Positions 24,603-33,824 of a stretch of 64,000 bases of DNA are shown here, piece by piece. The stretch comes from Rhodospirillales bacterium (lineage in GTDB: Bacteria > Pseudomonadota > Alphaproteobacteria > Rhodospirillales > Magnetovibrionaceae): NCBI GenBank assembly GCA_024653965.1, contig JANLGW010000014.1, forward strand, positions 1 through 64,000. The letters are read 5' to 3'. Below the pieces are notes generated by a model. It was not told the origin of the DNA. It saw only the letters and a list, made by a program, of their open reading frames with translations, and searched no databases. The translations under genes were made by a program, and so were the position numbers. How positions within the stretch are numbered: the stretch's first letter is position 1; each line of letters opens with the position of its first letter.

Positions 24603-25541
24603 TTACGGCGTATGTTCGTGGCCGACCGCGACCACGCCCGGCTGCGGCGGGGCGGCGACGGCGCGGCTGACCCGGGCTTCGCGGTGCGCGATATAAACGC
24701 CCGACGCCATAATCACTGCCGAGCCCGCAATCGTCCACCCATCGGGACTTTCACCGAACACACCATAACCCATCATGGCGACGAAGGGAATTTGCGCGAA
24801 CCCAAACGGCGCAATGAACGACGCATCCGACGACGCAAAGGCGCGATTGATGGCCAGATGAGCAAACGTCGCCACCAAGCCCAACGCCACCAGCCAAGCC
24901 CACGTCCAGCCCGTCGGCCAGCTCCAAAAGGCTAGCGCAGGCGGCAGGGAAAACAGGCTCATAAACACGCCCATCCACAACACCATAGCGTTGGGCGATT
25001 CGGTGCGCGCCAAGGATTTATTCGACAGCATCGATCCGGCGATAAATACCGCCGACGATAGAGCGATGAGCGCGGGCAATTCGACTTCATGCAGGCCGGG
25101 GCGGATGACCATCAGCACGCCCAAAAAACCAAAAACCGTGGCGAGCCAACGGCGCGGCCCCACCCGTTCACGCAAAAACAACGCCGCCCCGGCGGTGGTG
25201 AACAAGGGTGCGGAGAAACTGATCGCGGTGGCTTCGGCGATGGGCATTTGCGTCACCACCCAAAACCACGTCAGCATGGCGCAAATGCCAAAACTGGAGC
25301 GCCGCACATGGGCCCACACCCGGCGGGTGCGCACGCCCTTGATCCCCGCCAGCACCGCCCACGGAATCATGAACGCGAACTGGCCGAAGTTACGAAAGAA
25401 CGCGATCTCAAACGGATGCAGATCGCTTGCGATGTGTCGCACCATCAGGCTCAACGAAGCCAACAGACAAGCCGCGCCCAACATCCACAGCGCGCCCGCC
25501 GAGGCGGGACTCATCAAAGAAGGGGTGGAGCGTGTGGGCAT
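24603..25541 (-). CDS. DMT superfamily transporter (EamA domains)
   Basis: A 312-aa inner-membrane protein with ten predicted helices in two EamA repeats. Typical features include HPFEIAFFRNFGQFAFMIPW in the first repeat and the AISFSAPLFTTAGAALFLRERVGPRRWLATVFGFLGVLMVIRP stretch. Family members export amino acids, metabolites or other small molecules; the substrate is not predictable. Convergent with phhB (10 nt apart) and 9 nt downstream of the small RND-labelled membrane gene. Confidence 0.87.
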   Translation of the reverse strand: MPTRSTPSLMSPASAGALWMLGAACLLASLSLMVRHIASDLHPFEIAFFRNFGQFAFMIPWAVLAGIKGVRTRRVWAHVRRSSFGICAMLTWFWVVTQMPIAEATAISFSAPLFTTAGAALFLRERVGPRRWLATVFGFLGVLMVIRPGLHEVELPALIALSSAVFIAGSMLSNKSLARTESPNAMVLWMGVFMSLFSLPPALAFWSWPTGWTWAWLVALGLVATFAHLAINRAFASSDASFIAPFGFAQIPFVAMMGYGVFGESPDGWTIAGSAVIMASGVYIAHREARVSRAVAAPPQPGVVAVGHEHTP

Positions 25542-25550
25542 GGGACACGA

Positions 25551-25859
25551 TCAGTCTTTATCACCAACGTCAGGACTATCGCTGCTGCGGGCAACGCTTG
25601 CCGCAGCGCTTTCGGCACGCACCTGACGGTCCCGCCAGACTTTAGCGATTACCAACACCGCCGAACTGCCATGCAAAACGATGTCGAACCAATCGATGGG
25701 GGCCAGCGACACGCCGTCCTTGATCATCATGGCCTTTTCCCACAAATGCGGCTCCGGCAAAATGGGCATCAAGGCAAAAATCACGCCCAGTAAAATCACC
25801 GGGCCAAAAGGCAGTTTATCAAGAATATTATTCACGGTTAGCATTCCCATATTCATCAT
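25551..25859 (-). CDS. Small membrane protein of the type annotated 'RND transporter'
   Basis: About 102 aa with two hydrophobic segments: DKLPFGPVILLGVIFALMPILPEPHLWEKAMMIKDG and PIDWFDIVLHGSSAVLVIAKVW. This short layout (LP..P.L...GLAPF.PEPH...K, then PxDxFDLxxH) is found in small proteins that databases often call RND transporter, although it is far too short to be one. The exact start among ATGs at 25859, 25856, 25850 and 25844 is undecided. It precedes the DMT gene by 9 nt. Function unknown. Confidence 0.65.
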   Translation of the reverse strand: MMNMGMLTVNNILDKLPFGPVILLGVIFALMPILPEPHLWEKAMMIKDGVSLAPIDWFDIVLHGSSAVLVIAKVWRDRQVRAESAAASVARSSDSPDVGDKD

Positions 25860-26049
25860 GTGCCGAATACGCCGAAGCGGAAACTTCGACTTTAATGAAT
25901 TATGCGTAAGCGCTGGGCGGATTAATGTCAAAGGGCTTTGCCCGGTCAGCAGCCGCGCCATCGGCAAGGCAACGGACGGCCACCGTCCGGTTTGCCGCCC
26001 GCCAATACTGCCCCGCTGGTGCGCAGAGGGAGGTCCGCACAACCGTTCT

Positions 26050-26514
26050 TTATGGCCGAATGTAGTGCCAGCCTTGATCCTGACGCACCATAATCTGCAC
26101 CACGCCGGAGGGTACGGTGGTGATGGCATCGGACTGGATCAATTCCGGAACCTTGCCTTCGCTTTTGGTCATCCCTTCAAGAGTGTTGCCACATGCCGCA
26201 AACGTTACGTCGGGAAAGCTCGGCGCATAAGTGGCCAAACGATCCTTCACCGGCGAGGTATCGGCGCGCAGCATATGCAGGCCCGGACCATAAGCGACGA
26301 TTTCGACTTGCACCCGTTCTCCCTGGCCCGCGTAGTGCTTCACGACATTGGCCGCGTTGTTAAGCGCCAGATTCATCGTCGCCGCGTCATTTTCGTCCAC
26401 ATGAAACACCACGTGATGGTTATAACCGTCGCTTGCCGCCTGAGCGGGAGCCGCCGTTAAAATGCCGATCGACACCCACACCGCCGCCAGCGCCGCAATA
26501 AATGTTTTCCTCAT
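26050..26514 (-). CDS. Exported DsrE family protein
   Basis: A 154-aa protein with a signal peptide (MRKTFIAALAAVWVSIGILT then AAPAQA) and a DsrE/DsrF-like domain: HVDENDAATMNLALNNAANVVKHY and VEIVAYGPGLHMLRAD. One conserved cysteine remains (FAACGNTLEGM). Cytoplasmic DsrE proteins relay sulfur; exported versions have no firm function and may bind sulfur compounds or metals. The start at 26514 is placed by the signal peptide and a CAGGGGGGC ribosome site. Confidence 0.82.
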   Translation of the reverse strand: MRKTFIAALAAVWVSIGILTAAPAQAASDGYNHHVVFHVDENDAATMNLALNNAANVVKHYAGQGERVQVEIVAYGPGLHMLRADTSPVKDRLATYAPSFPDVTFAACGNTLEGMTKSEGKVPELIQSDAITTVPSGVVQIMVRQDQGWHYIRP

Positions 26515-26731
26515 CAATAAAGCCCCCTGCTTCAGGTTCGGCCTGCGTATCACTTTCGTACGCTTTGTCGCCGTAATTGCGAAACATTATCATTAAAAAA
26601 ACAAGCGTGCGAGCATTAACAGAAGCCACTTTATATACGCCAGAGTGTATCGAAGGGTTGAAACCCCGCCCGCCTTGCGCCATTTTGACCGCGCTTTTCC
26701 ATCCCACCACCCGCACGGCAAAGGATTTTCC

Positions 26732-27334
26732 ATGAGAGGTTATTTCGGCATCGGCGTGGAACGCATCAGCAAACCGATGAACGCCGGGGCGATTTTCCGC
26801 ACCGCGCACGCCTTCGGCGGCAGCTTCGTATTCACCGTCAACGCCACCTACCAACGCCGCGTGGGCAGCTTGGCCGATACCTCCAGCGCGTTGTCACATA
26901 TGCCGTTTTTTAGTTTTCCCACCTTAACCGACATGCGCCTGCCCGAAGACTGCCGCTTGGTGGGCGTGGAACTCACCGACGATGCCATCGATCTGCCCAG
27001 CTTTCGCCACCCCAGCCGATGCGCCTATATTTTAGGGCCGGAACGCCATTCGCTGTCGCCGCAAATGATCGATAAATGCGAATTCGTGATCAAGATCCCG
27101 ACGTCTTTTTGCATCAATGTGTCGGTCGCGGCGGCCATCGTGCTGTATGACCGCGCCCTTTCAATGGGACGTTTTGCCGAACGCCCAGTGCGCGCCGGAG
27201 GCCCTGTGGCGGAACGTCCCGAGCACCGCCACGGCAGCCCGATTTTTCGTGGCCTCGATCCGTTTCGCGACCCACCACCGCTGGGCGAAGGCTTCGATGC
27301 GCCGATCTCAGGTGAAGAGGAAAACGACGTCTAA
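26732..27334 (+). CDS. SpoU/TrmH family RNA methyltransferase
   Basis: A 200-aa SPOUT-fold enzyme methylating RNA 2'-O with SAM. The knot motifs are present: N-GAIFRTAHAFGGSFVF (motif 1), YILGPERHSLSPQ (motif 2) and IKIPTSFCINVSVAAAIVLYD (motif 3). The last 45 residues are a polar Pro/Gly-rich tail without known fold. The ATG at 26732 follows AAAGGA. The target RNA is not predictable, though the compact form resembles tRNA methylases. Confidence 0.88.
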   Translation: MRGYFGIGVERISKPMNAGAIFRTAHAFGGSFVFTVNATYQRRVGSLADTSSALSHMPFFSFPTLTDMRLPEDCRLVGVELTDDAIDLPSFRHPSRCAYILGPERHSLSPQMIDKCEFVIKIPTSFCINVSVAAAIVLYDRALSMGRFAERPVRAGGPVAERPEHRHGSPIFRGLDPFRDPPPLGEGFDAPISGEEENDV

Positions 27335-27349
27335 GGCTGTGCCTTGGTC

Positions 27350-28348
27350 TTAAAAAACCAAACCGGGCCCCGAACGAATATCCCCGACGATTGCGCCCAG
27401 CGTATTGGCCAAGGGTTTGACCAGCAACTCGGCCAGCGCCACGCGGGCGTCATCATCCAACAGGCCCAGCGCATTCAGCACATTGACCATGGCGACATCG
27501 CTGGCCCGCGCCGCGCCGTCGTCAATTTTCAGGGCGATGCCCCAACCGCGTTCCGGCACCATCGCGATATGCATGCCTTCGGCCCCGGCCTTGCTCGCCA
27601 CCCGCCCGGCGCAAACCGTCATGATATGGGTATCGGCCCGGTCCGTGCCTGCCACCACGCCAGGATAGGCCATCATCGCACCGATAATGCGCGCGGCGGC
27701 GGGGCGTCTAACCGTATCGGTCATACGCGCCATGGCCAGCGCCAAAGCGTCGAGCGGCATGGCGCAAGCGGGAATGCCACAGCCGTCGATACCGCAGGCG
27801 TGCATATCCAGGCGCACCCCGGTCATCTCTTCCATCGCTCGGGCAACGCGGCGCTGCACCGGATGATCGGCGCGCTCATAAGCCGCCAACGGCTCATTCA
27901 TGTGCAGCGCGGTGCATAAAAATCCGGTGTGTTTGCCTGAACAGTTGTTATGCGCCCGGCCCAGCGTTACGCCGTTTTGCGCCATCTCCAGCGCCACCTG
28001 AGCGTTGATGGAAGGATGCGCGCCGCACGCCAGATCAGCCTCATCAAGCCCCAGCCGCGCCAGCCAGGCCCGCACGGCGGCCACGTGCTCCACCTCGCCG
28101 TTGTGCGAGGCGCAGGCCAGGGCGATTTCCGCGTCCGTCACATCAAACCGCGCCGCCGCGCCGGTTTCGATCAAGGGCAACGCCTGCACCGGTTTGATGG
28201 CGGAACGCGGAAATACCCTGCGCTGAACGTCGCCTAGCCCATGCACCAGCCGCCCATCGGCGGCCATCACCACGCACGCGCCGCGGTGGCGGCTTTCCAC
28301 CGCGCCGCCGCGCGTGACCTCGATCAAAACGGGATTGCTGCTGTCCAT
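27350..28348 (-). CDS. Asparaginase of the thermolabile, R. etli-type family
   Basis: A 332-aa enzyme of the asparaginase_II family (ReAV-like), unrelated to the classic E. coli type. The active-site sequences RSAIKPVQALP (Ser-x-x-Lys), NNCSGKHTGFL and the zinc-associated cysteine region HACGIDGCGIPACAMP are all present. It should hydrolyse L-asparagine to aspartate and ammonia. The ATG at 28348 is preferred to a GTG six codons earlier. It is divergent from the IalB gene and convergent with the SpoU gene, so likely monocistronic. Confidence 0.87.
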   Translation of the reverse strand: MDSSNPVLIEVTRGGAVESRHRGACVVMAADGRLVHGLGDVQRRVFPRSAIKPVQALPLIETGAAARFDVTDAEIALACASHNGEVEHVAAVRAWLARLGLDEADLACGAHPSINAQVALEMAQNGVTLGRAHNNCSGKHTGFLCTALHMNEPLAAYERADHPVQRRVARAMEEMTGVRLDMHACGIDGCGIPACAMPLDALALAMARMTDTVRRPAAARIIGAMMAYPGVVAGTDRADTHIMTVCAGRVASKAGAEGMHIAMVPERGWGIALKIDDGAARASDVAMVNVLNALGLLDDDARVALAELLVKPLANTLGAIVGDIRSGPGLVF

Positions 28349-28410
28349 AGCCTTAGCTTTCCCCACACGGGGGGGCTTGTCCAGCGCGTCGTTCTCAGTA
28401 GACTGAAGCC

Positions 28411-28926
28411 ATGATCCAGTTTCGATTCGCGATCCGTCTGTTCGGCCTGCTGGGTGCAGTCGCCCTAGCCATGCCCGCGCATGCCGAAGATTTGGGCGAG
28501 TTTGGCGATTGGTCGGCGGTCAAGGGAACCGAAGGCGGCAAGCCGCTGTGTTACATTTCCGCCCAACCACAAAAATCCGAAGGCAATTACAAACAGCGCG
28601 GCCAGGTCTACGCCATCATCACCCACCGCCCGGCGGAAAAATCCATCGGCGTGGTGAGTTTTCAGGCCGGATACGCCTTAAAAGGCGATACCCCCGTCAC
28701 CGTCACCATCGACGGCAAAAAGACCTTTTCCCTGTTCGGTCAGGATGAATTCGCCTGGACCCGCGAAGCCGACGACGACAAAGCCTTAGGTGCCGCCATG
28801 CGCAATGGCTCGATCCTGGTGGTCAACGGCACCTCGGCGCGCGGCACGCTAACCACCGATACTTATTCACTTTCCGGCTTCACCGCGGCCATCAATGCCA
28901 TCAATACGGCGTGCGGCGTAAAATAA
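28411..28926 (+). CDS. Invasion-associated locus B (IalB) family protein
   Basis: A 171-aa exported protein: signal peptide at about residues 1-25 ending in AHA, then the IalB fold starting FGDWSAVKG and including [11 protein letters not shown] and [19 protein letters not shown]. Alphaproteobacteria commonly carry several periplasmic IalB homologues; despite the name a role in invasion is known only in Bartonella. Its 3' end lies 65 nt before rlmN in the same direction. Confidence 0.85.
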   Translation: MIQFRFAIRLFGLLGAVALAMPAHAEDLGEFGDWSAVKGTEGGKPLCYISAQPQKSEGNYKQRGQVYAIITHRPAEKSIGVVSFQAGYALKGDTPVTVTIDGKKTFSLFGQDEFAWTREADDDKALGAAMRNGSILVVNGTSARGTLTTDTYSLSGFTAAINAINTACGVK

Positions 28927-28991
28927 TTTTTGCAGGCTTGCTTGCCAAGATTCTTTGCGATTCAAGCCAAAACACCCTATATGAGCGCCCT

Positions 28992-30113
28992 ATGAACAGC
29001 GCGCGCACCAATTTAATCGGCTTAAGCCGCGAACAGCTCATCGAAGTCTTAAAAGGCTTAGGCGAGAAGCCGTTTCGCGCCACCCAGCTTTGGCACTGGA
29101 TGTACCATCGCGGCGTGACCGATTTTACGGCCATGACCGATTTGGGCAAACCGCTGCGCGAAAAGCTAATCGCGGGATTTTATGTCGGGCGGCTGGAAAT
29201 CAAACAAGCGCTGGTCAGCACCGATGGTTCGCGCAAGTGGCTGTTGCGTTTAGACGATGGCAACGAAATTGAAACGGTGCTGATCCCCGACGATGGACGC
29301 GGGGCGCTGTGCATTTCGTCGCAAGTGGGCTGCACCTTAAATTGCGACTTTTGCAACACCGGCACCCAGCGTCTGGTGCGCAATCTGACACCTGCCGAAA
29401 TTGTCGGCCAATTGATGATGGCGCGCGACGCATTGGGCGAGTGGCCGGCGGGCGTGGACGGGCGCTTGCTCACCAACATCGTGATGATGGGCATGGGCGA
29501 GCCGTTGATGAATTTCGACAACGTGCGCGACGCGTTGCGCATCATCAAAGACGGTGAAGGCCTAGCCATTTCGCGCCGCCGCATCACGCTTTCGACTTCA
29601 GGCGTGGTGCCGATGATCGCGCGCGCGGGCCAGGAAATCGACGTCGATCTGGCCATCAGCCTGCATTCCGGCGACAACGCCGTGCGCGACGTGTTGGTGC
29701 CGATCAACAAAAAATATCCACTCGAAGAACTGCTCAGGGCCTGCGCCGCGTATCCCGGCGCGCGCAATTCGCGGCGCATCACCATGGAATATGTGATGCT
29801 CAAAGACGTCAACGATTCAGACGACGACGCCCGGCATCTGGCGCACCTGATGCGTAAATACAAAATTCCCGCCAAGTTCAACCTCATTCCGTTCAACCCT
29901 TGGCCGGGCACCAAGTACGAGTGTTCGTCCAACAACCGCGTGCATCGTTTTTCGCAGATCCTCAACGACGCCGGATTTTCCGCGCCCATCCGCCACCCGC
30001 GCGGGCGCGACATCATGGCCGCGTGTGGGCAGTTGAAATCCGACAGCGAAAATCAAAAACTCAAGGCGCTCAAAGAAAAACGCGAGAGCGAGGGCGAAAC
30101 CGCAACGGCCTGA
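28992..30113 (+). CDS. rlmN: 23S rRNA/tRNA A2503/A37 C2-methyltransferase RlmN
   Basis: A radical-SAM enzyme methylating C2 of A2503 in 23S rRNA and A37 in some tRNAs. The 373-aa product has the cluster motif C114-x3-C118-x2-C121 ([12 protein letters not shown]), [13 protein letters not shown] and [22 protein letters not shown]. The C-terminal mechanistic cysteine is in [12 protein letters not shown]. The ATG at 28992 gives the usual family N-terminus; upstream in-frame residues belong to the IalB overlap. A charged tail ([13 protein letters not shown]) follows the conserved end. Confidence 0.96.
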   Translation: MNSARTNLIGLSREQLIEVLKGLGEKPFRATQLWHWMYHRGVTDFTAMTDLGKPLREKLIAGFYVGRLEIKQALVSTDGSRKWLLRLDDGNEIETVLIPDDGRGALCISSQVGCTLNCDFCNTGTQRLVRNLTPAEIVGQLMMARDALGEWPAGVDGRLLTNIVMMGMGEPLMNFDNVRDALRIIKDGEGLAISRRRITLSTSGVVPMIARAGQEIDVDLAISLHSGDNAVRDVLVPINKKYPLEELLRACAAYPGARNSRRITMEYVMLKDVNDSDDDARHLAHLMRKYKIPAKFNLIPFNPWPGTKYECSSNNRVHRFSQILNDAGFSAPIRHPRGRDIMAACGQLKSDSENQKLKALKEKRESEGETATA

Positions 30114-30191
30114 TGGTTTGCGCGCCTTTGTTTTTATGCCCACATGGTTTATTCTTAACCTATCGTTCCATAATCAACGGACTTCAGACCC

Positions 30192-30788
30192 ATGTCCCGG
30201 CCCCAGCAATTCGATCGCGACGACGTCTTAGACCGGGCGCTCATGGTGTTTTGGTTGAAGGGCTTCGAGACCGCCTCCATTCAAGATCTGGTCGACGCCA
30301 CCGGATTGAATCGCGGCAGCCTCTACAATACGTTCGGCGACAAAGCCGAGCTGTTCGCCGCCGTCATGGAACGGTACCGCGATGCCTCGCCCACCAAACC
30401 GTTGGCCGATGCGGCGCGCAGAGCGCCCGACGGCATCGATTCACGAACCCTGATCGTCGCTTTTTTCAAAGACCTGACCAAACGCGCGCTCAACGATCCC
30501 GAACACAAGGGCTGCCTGCTGACCAATACTTCCGCCGGATTTTACGGCTGCGCCGATAGCATGGCCGAGTGGGTGCGCGCCACCCTCAGCGGTTTGGAAA
30601 ATACCCTGACCACGCTGGTGGAGCGCGGCCAGAAACAAGGCGACATCACCTCGGATGCCAAGGCCCGCGCCATCGCCCGCTCGCTGATCGCCAGCGCCCA
30701 GGGGCTTAACGTATTGGCGCGCAGCGGCGCCAACGCGCAAACACTTAAAGACGTCGCGGCCTTAGCCGTGCGGGTGCTGGACCGCTAA
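30192..30788 (+). CDS. TetR family regulator
   Basis: A 198-aa repressor. The N-terminal helix-turn-helix is clear (residues about 10-55: DVLDRALMVFWLKGFETASIQDLVDATGLNRGSLYNTFGDKAELF). The C-terminal domain includes KGCLLTNTSAGFYGCAD, a pattern of the AcrR/YxaF-type TetR_C_16-like subgroup that often carries reactive cysteines. The two 17-nt inverted sites downstream (30835-30909), flanking the promoter of the CMD-family gene, are its most likely operators. A thiol- or electrophile-sensing role is inference. Confidence 0.9.
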   Translation: MSRPQQFDRDDVLDRALMVFWLKGFETASIQDLVDATGLNRGSLYNTFGDKAELFAAVMERYRDASPTKPLADAARRAPDGIDSRTLIVAFFKDLTKRALNDPEHKGCLLTNTSAGFYGCADSMAEWVRATLSGLENTLTTLVERGQKQGDITSDAKARAIARSLIASAQGLNVLARSGANAQTLKDVAALAVRVLDR

Positions 30789-30834
30789 CTCACCGTAATT
30801 GCCAACTCAGCATAATTGCCAGTTCACTATAGTT

Positions 30835-30909
30835 GAATGGCCGTTCAAAAATAACTTGACGCCTTATTCAACCCGGGTTTATGTTCGTTTAGTTTTTGAA
30901 CGATCATTC
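30835..30909 (+). promoter_or_regulatory. Promoter flanked by two inverted operator sites
   Basis: Site 1 (30835-30851) is GAATGGCCGTTCAAAAA. Site 2 (30893-30909) is TTTTTGAACGATCATTC, the reverse complement of site 1 at 15 of 17 positions. Between them lie TTGACG (30856-30861), 17 nt, then TTATGT (30879-30884). A repressor bound at both sites would cover or loop out this promoter. The promoter drives the CMD-family gene; the adjacent TetR protein is the obvious candidate. Confidence 0.65.
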
Positions 30910-30942
30910 CAATATGGCCGATAGGATTAACGGAGGTTCGCC

Positions 30943-31509
30943 ATGCATCACCTAACCTTGCACACCCGCAACAGCGCCCCGGCTGGCGCGCACCCCATCA
31001 TGGACGCTTATGCCCAACGGTTCGGCTTTGTGCCCAACTTGGTCGCGGCCATGGCGGAATCCCCGGCGGCGCTGAAAGGTTATGCGCAGACTTATCTGTT
31101 GCTGGGCGAAACCGACTTTACCCCGGCCGAACAACAGCTGATCTTTTTGACCGTCAGCCGCACCAATGGCTGCACCTATTGTGTCGCCGCCCATTCCATG
31201 GCGGGCAAGATGATGGGCCTGGATGATGAAACCATCAACGCCGTGCGCGACGGTCGCCCGGTGCTTGACCCCAAACTGGCGGGCATCGTCGAGTTCACCA
31301 CCAAAATGGTCGAAAAACGCGGCCACGTCAGCGCGCTCGACATCGAAACGTTTCTCACCGCCGGGCACAGCAAGGCGCAAATCTTGGAAATTCTGCTCGG
31401 CATCGCCACCAAAACCATCAGCAACTACATGAACCACATCGCCGCTACGCCGCTGGATGACGCCTTCGCCGCCACGGCGTGGGAACCCGGCGCGATCGCG
31501 GCCCAATAA
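30943..31509 (+). CDS. Carboxymuconolactone decarboxylase/AhpD-like family protein
   Basis: A 188-aa all-helical protein with the redox motif C77-x2-C80-x3-H84 (NGCTYCVAAH) and a preceding glutamate, as in AhpD-type peroxidase partners. Most proteins of this layout are peroxidase-related or alkylhydroperoxidase-like, with unknown natural substrates. It has a good ribosome site (GGAGGTT) and a promoter flanked by two TetR-type operators, which together suggest induction by a small electrophile or oxidant. Confidence 0.87.
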   Translation: MHHLTLHTRNSAPAGAHPIMDAYAQRFGFVPNLVAAMAESPAALKGYAQTYLLLGETDFTPAEQQLIFLTVSRTNGCTYCVAAHSMAGKMMGLDDETINAVRDGRPVLDPKLAGIVEFTTKMVEKRGHVSALDIETFLTAGHSKAQILEILLGIATKTISNYMNHIAATPLDDAFAATAWEPGAIAAQ

Positions 31510-31567
31510 CGAGCCGATTACAGACCCCCTTACGGACCCCCCTTACGGAGATACCCTCCCTGCCTTT

Positions 31568-31643
31568 CTCCCCCTCAGCGTCTTGAATATGTTCAGCCTT
31601 GTACCCCCTCGTCTGAACGTTACGGCTTGGCGCTGAGGGGGAG
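31568..31643. repeat. Nested inverted repeat upstream of the DsbA-like gene
   Basis: A perfect 13-bp outer stem (CTCCCCCTCAGCG / CGCTGAGGGGGAG) encloses 50 nt, with an inner GTTCAG/CTGAAC pair. It lies between the CMD-family gene and the DsbA-like gene. It lacks a T-run, so it is not a standard terminator. It could be a structured leader or a small repeat element. Confidence 0.6.
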
Positions 31644-31697
31644 GAGCCCTACATTCATCATAAAGCACGATAGGACCTTTCCCCTCGCGAGCGCCGC

Positions 31698-32396
31698 ATG
31701 ACGAACCCCTGCACCGATACCTGCGCCATTAATCCACAATCCGCCGCCGGGAATGAGCGACCATTCGATCCCGGACCCGGCAAACACGTGTTGTATTTCG
31801 GCGATCCCATGTGTTCGTGGTGCTGGGGTTTCGCGCCCGAACTGCGCCAGATACATGACGCTATCCAAGACCGCGCCCAGTTTCATCTGGTGATGGGCGG
31901 CCTGCGCCCCGGCACGAGCGATGCGTGGGACGGTGCCATGCGCCGCGATATCCGCCACCATTGGCAAGACGTACAAGACAAATCCGGCCAGCCGTTCGAT
32001 TTTGCACGTTTTGACGATGAGACCTTCGTTTACGACACCGAGCCCGCCTGCCGGGCGCTGGTTAGCGTGCGCATGCTGGCCCCCGATATGGCATTATCGT
32101 TTTACGAATCCCTGCAACGCGCTTTTTATGCCGAAGGCCTCAATATCGTCGATCCCACCTTGCTGGCCGATCTGGCCCAGGCCCAGGGCCTAACGCGCGA
32201 AGCGTTTACCCGCCACTTCACTGAAGCAGAGGCCCGCACCCAGGTCGCCTTCGATTTCAACCGCACCCGCGCCTTCGGCGTCAGCGGTTTTCCCACCGTG
32301 CTGTGCGCCGACAACGGCCAATACGCCTTTTTGACGCTGGGGTATCGCCCCTTCACCACCCTGGCCGAACTGTTGCAAGAGTGGTTGAACGCTTAA
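31698..32396 (+). CDS. DsbA family thioredoxin-fold protein
   Basis: A 232-aa protein of the DsbA/FrnE group with active-site C39-S-W-C42 (FGDPMCSWCWGFAPE) and the cis-proline loop FGVSGFPTVLC. A helical insertion separates them as in FrnE-like proteins. No signal peptide, so it is probably cytosolic and acts as a thiol oxidoreductase. The neighbouring AhpD-like gene and its thiol-type regulator hint at a shared redox stress role. It has its own long upstream region with an inverted repeat. Confidence 0.86.
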   Translation: MTNPCTDTCAINPQSAAGNERPFDPGPGKHVLYFGDPMCSWCWGFAPELRQIHDAIQDRAQFHLVMGGLRPGTSDAWDGAMRRDIRHHWQDVQDKSGQPFDFARFDDETFVYDTEPACRALVSVRMLAPDMALSFYESLQRAFYAEGLNIVDPTLLADLAQAQGLTREAFTRHFTEAEARTQVAFDFNRTRAFGVSGFPTVLCADNGQYAFLTLGYRPFTTLAELLQEWLNA

Positions 32397-32412
32397 GAGA
32401 TTCCCCTATACT
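32385..32412 (+). promoter_or_regulatory. Likely sigma-70 promoter of argG
   Basis: TTGAAC (32385-32390), a 16-nt spacer and TATACT (32407-32412). The -35 lies inside the last codons of the DsbA-like gene; predicted start about 75 nt before the argG ATG. Confidence 0.5.
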
Positions 32413-32496
32413 GCGCCCGCTTCCCGAGGGGCGCGCCGATGCGGCCACGCCCCCACGTATCTGATCAATGGATCTCATCAATAAAGGACACCCATC

Positions 32497-33708
32497 ATGG
32501 CGGGCGAAGTCAAAAAAGTCGTATTGGCGTATAGCGGCGGTCTCGATACCTCGATCATCCTGCGCTGGCTGCAAGACACCTATGGCTGCGAAGTGGTGAC
32601 CTTCACCGCCGATCTGGGCCAGGGCGAAGAGCTGGAACCCGCGCGCGCCAAGGCCGAAATGATGGGCATCAAACAAATCTTTATCGAAGATTTGCGCGAA
32701 GAGTTTGTACGCGATTACGTGTTTCCGATGTTTCGCGCCAACGCGCTGTATGAAGGCACCTATTTGCTCGGCACCTCCATCGCTAGGCCTTTGATCGCCA
32801 AACGCCAAATCGAAATCGCCCGTGAAGTCGGCGCCGACGCCGTCGCCCACGGCGCCACTGGCAAAGGCAACGACCAGGTGCGCTTTGAATTGGGCTATTA
32901 CGCGCTCAACCCCGACATCAAAATCATCGCCCCGTGGCGCGAGTGGAACCTGCACAGCCGCACCGATTTGATCGAATACGCGGAAAAACACCAGATTCCG
33001 GTGCCCAAAGACAAACGCGGCGAAAGCCCGTTCAGCCAGGACGCCAACCTGCTGCACATTTCATCTGAGGGCAAAATCCTCGAAGACCCGTGGACCGAGC
33101 CCGATTACGACCTGATTTTGTCGCGTATGGTCACGCCCATGGCCGCGCCCGACGAGCCGACCGAAATCACCATCGATTTTGCCCACGGCGACCCCACCGC
33201 CATCAACGGCGAAAAACTGAGCCCGGCCAAGCTGCTCACCAAACTGAACGATTTGGGCGGCGCCAACGGCATCGGCGCCATCGACATCGTAGAAAACCGC
33301 TTTGTCGGCATGAAATCACGCGGCGTTTACGAAACCCCCGGCGGCACCATCTTGTTCCAGGCGCGGCGCGCCATGGAAAGCATCACCTTGGACCGCGGCG
33401 CGGCCCACACCAAAGACGAAATGATGCCGCGTTACGCCGAGATGATCTACAACGGCTTTTGGTTCTCGCCCGAACGCGAAATGCTGCAGGCCGCCATCGA
33501 CAAGGCGTCTGAGCGCGTCACCGGCACGGTGCGCATGAAGCTCTATAAGGGCAACGTCATCATCACCGGGCGCAAATCGCCCAACTCGCTTTACGACGAA
33601 GCGACGGTGACGTTCGAAGAAGGCGGCACCTATAACCAAAAGGACGCCGAAGGTTTCATCAAGCTCAACGCCCTGCGCCTGCGGTTAGGCGCACGCCTGA
33701 AAAAATAG
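32497..33708 (+). CDS. argG: Argininosuccinate synthase
   Basis: Joins citrulline and aspartate with ATP, the penultimate step of arginine synthesis. The 403-aa product has the PP-loop AYSGGLDTS at residues 11-19, then [13 protein letters not shown] and [13 protein letters not shown], all standard. Full length. AAAGGA precedes the ATG. A 17-bp stem-loop follows the stop. Confidence 0.98.
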   Translation: MAGEVKKVVLAYSGGLDTSIILRWLQDTYGCEVVTFTADLGQGEELEPARAKAEMMGIKQIFIEDLREEFVRDYVFPMFRANALYEGTYLLGTSIARPLIAKRQIEIAREVGADAVAHGATGKGNDQVRFELGYYALNPDIKIIAPWREWNLHSRTDLIEYAEKHQIPVPKDKRGESPFSQDANLLHISSEGKILEDPWTEPDYDLILSRMVTPMAAPDEPTEITIDFAHGDPTAINGEKLSPAKLLTKLNDLGGANGIGAIDIVENRFVGMKSRGVYETPGGTILFQARRAMESITLDRGAAHTKDEMMPRYAEMIYNGFWFSPEREMLQAAIDKASERVTGTVRMKLYKGNVIITGRKSPNSLYDEATVTFEEGGTYNQKDAEGFIKLNALRLRLGARLKK

Positions 33709-33754
33709 CGGAAATTCGCCACTTCTAAACGGCGGGCGATCCCGGCCACAAAAT

Positions 33755-33795
33755 AAGGATAATACCTGAACCTTAAAAGTTCGGGCATTATCCTT
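33755..33795. terminator. Long stem-loop between argG and the AAA gene
   Basis: Arms AAGGATAATACCTGAAC and GTTCGGGCATTATCCTT form a 17-bp stem with a few G-T type mismatches and a 7-nt loop. It lies between the convergent argG and AAA/DUF4143 genes. It lacks a clear T-run, so its terminator role is likely but unproven. Confidence 0.6.
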
Positions 33796-33824
33796 AGGCG
33801 TTCAGAATTGCGCTTAATTGTGGA

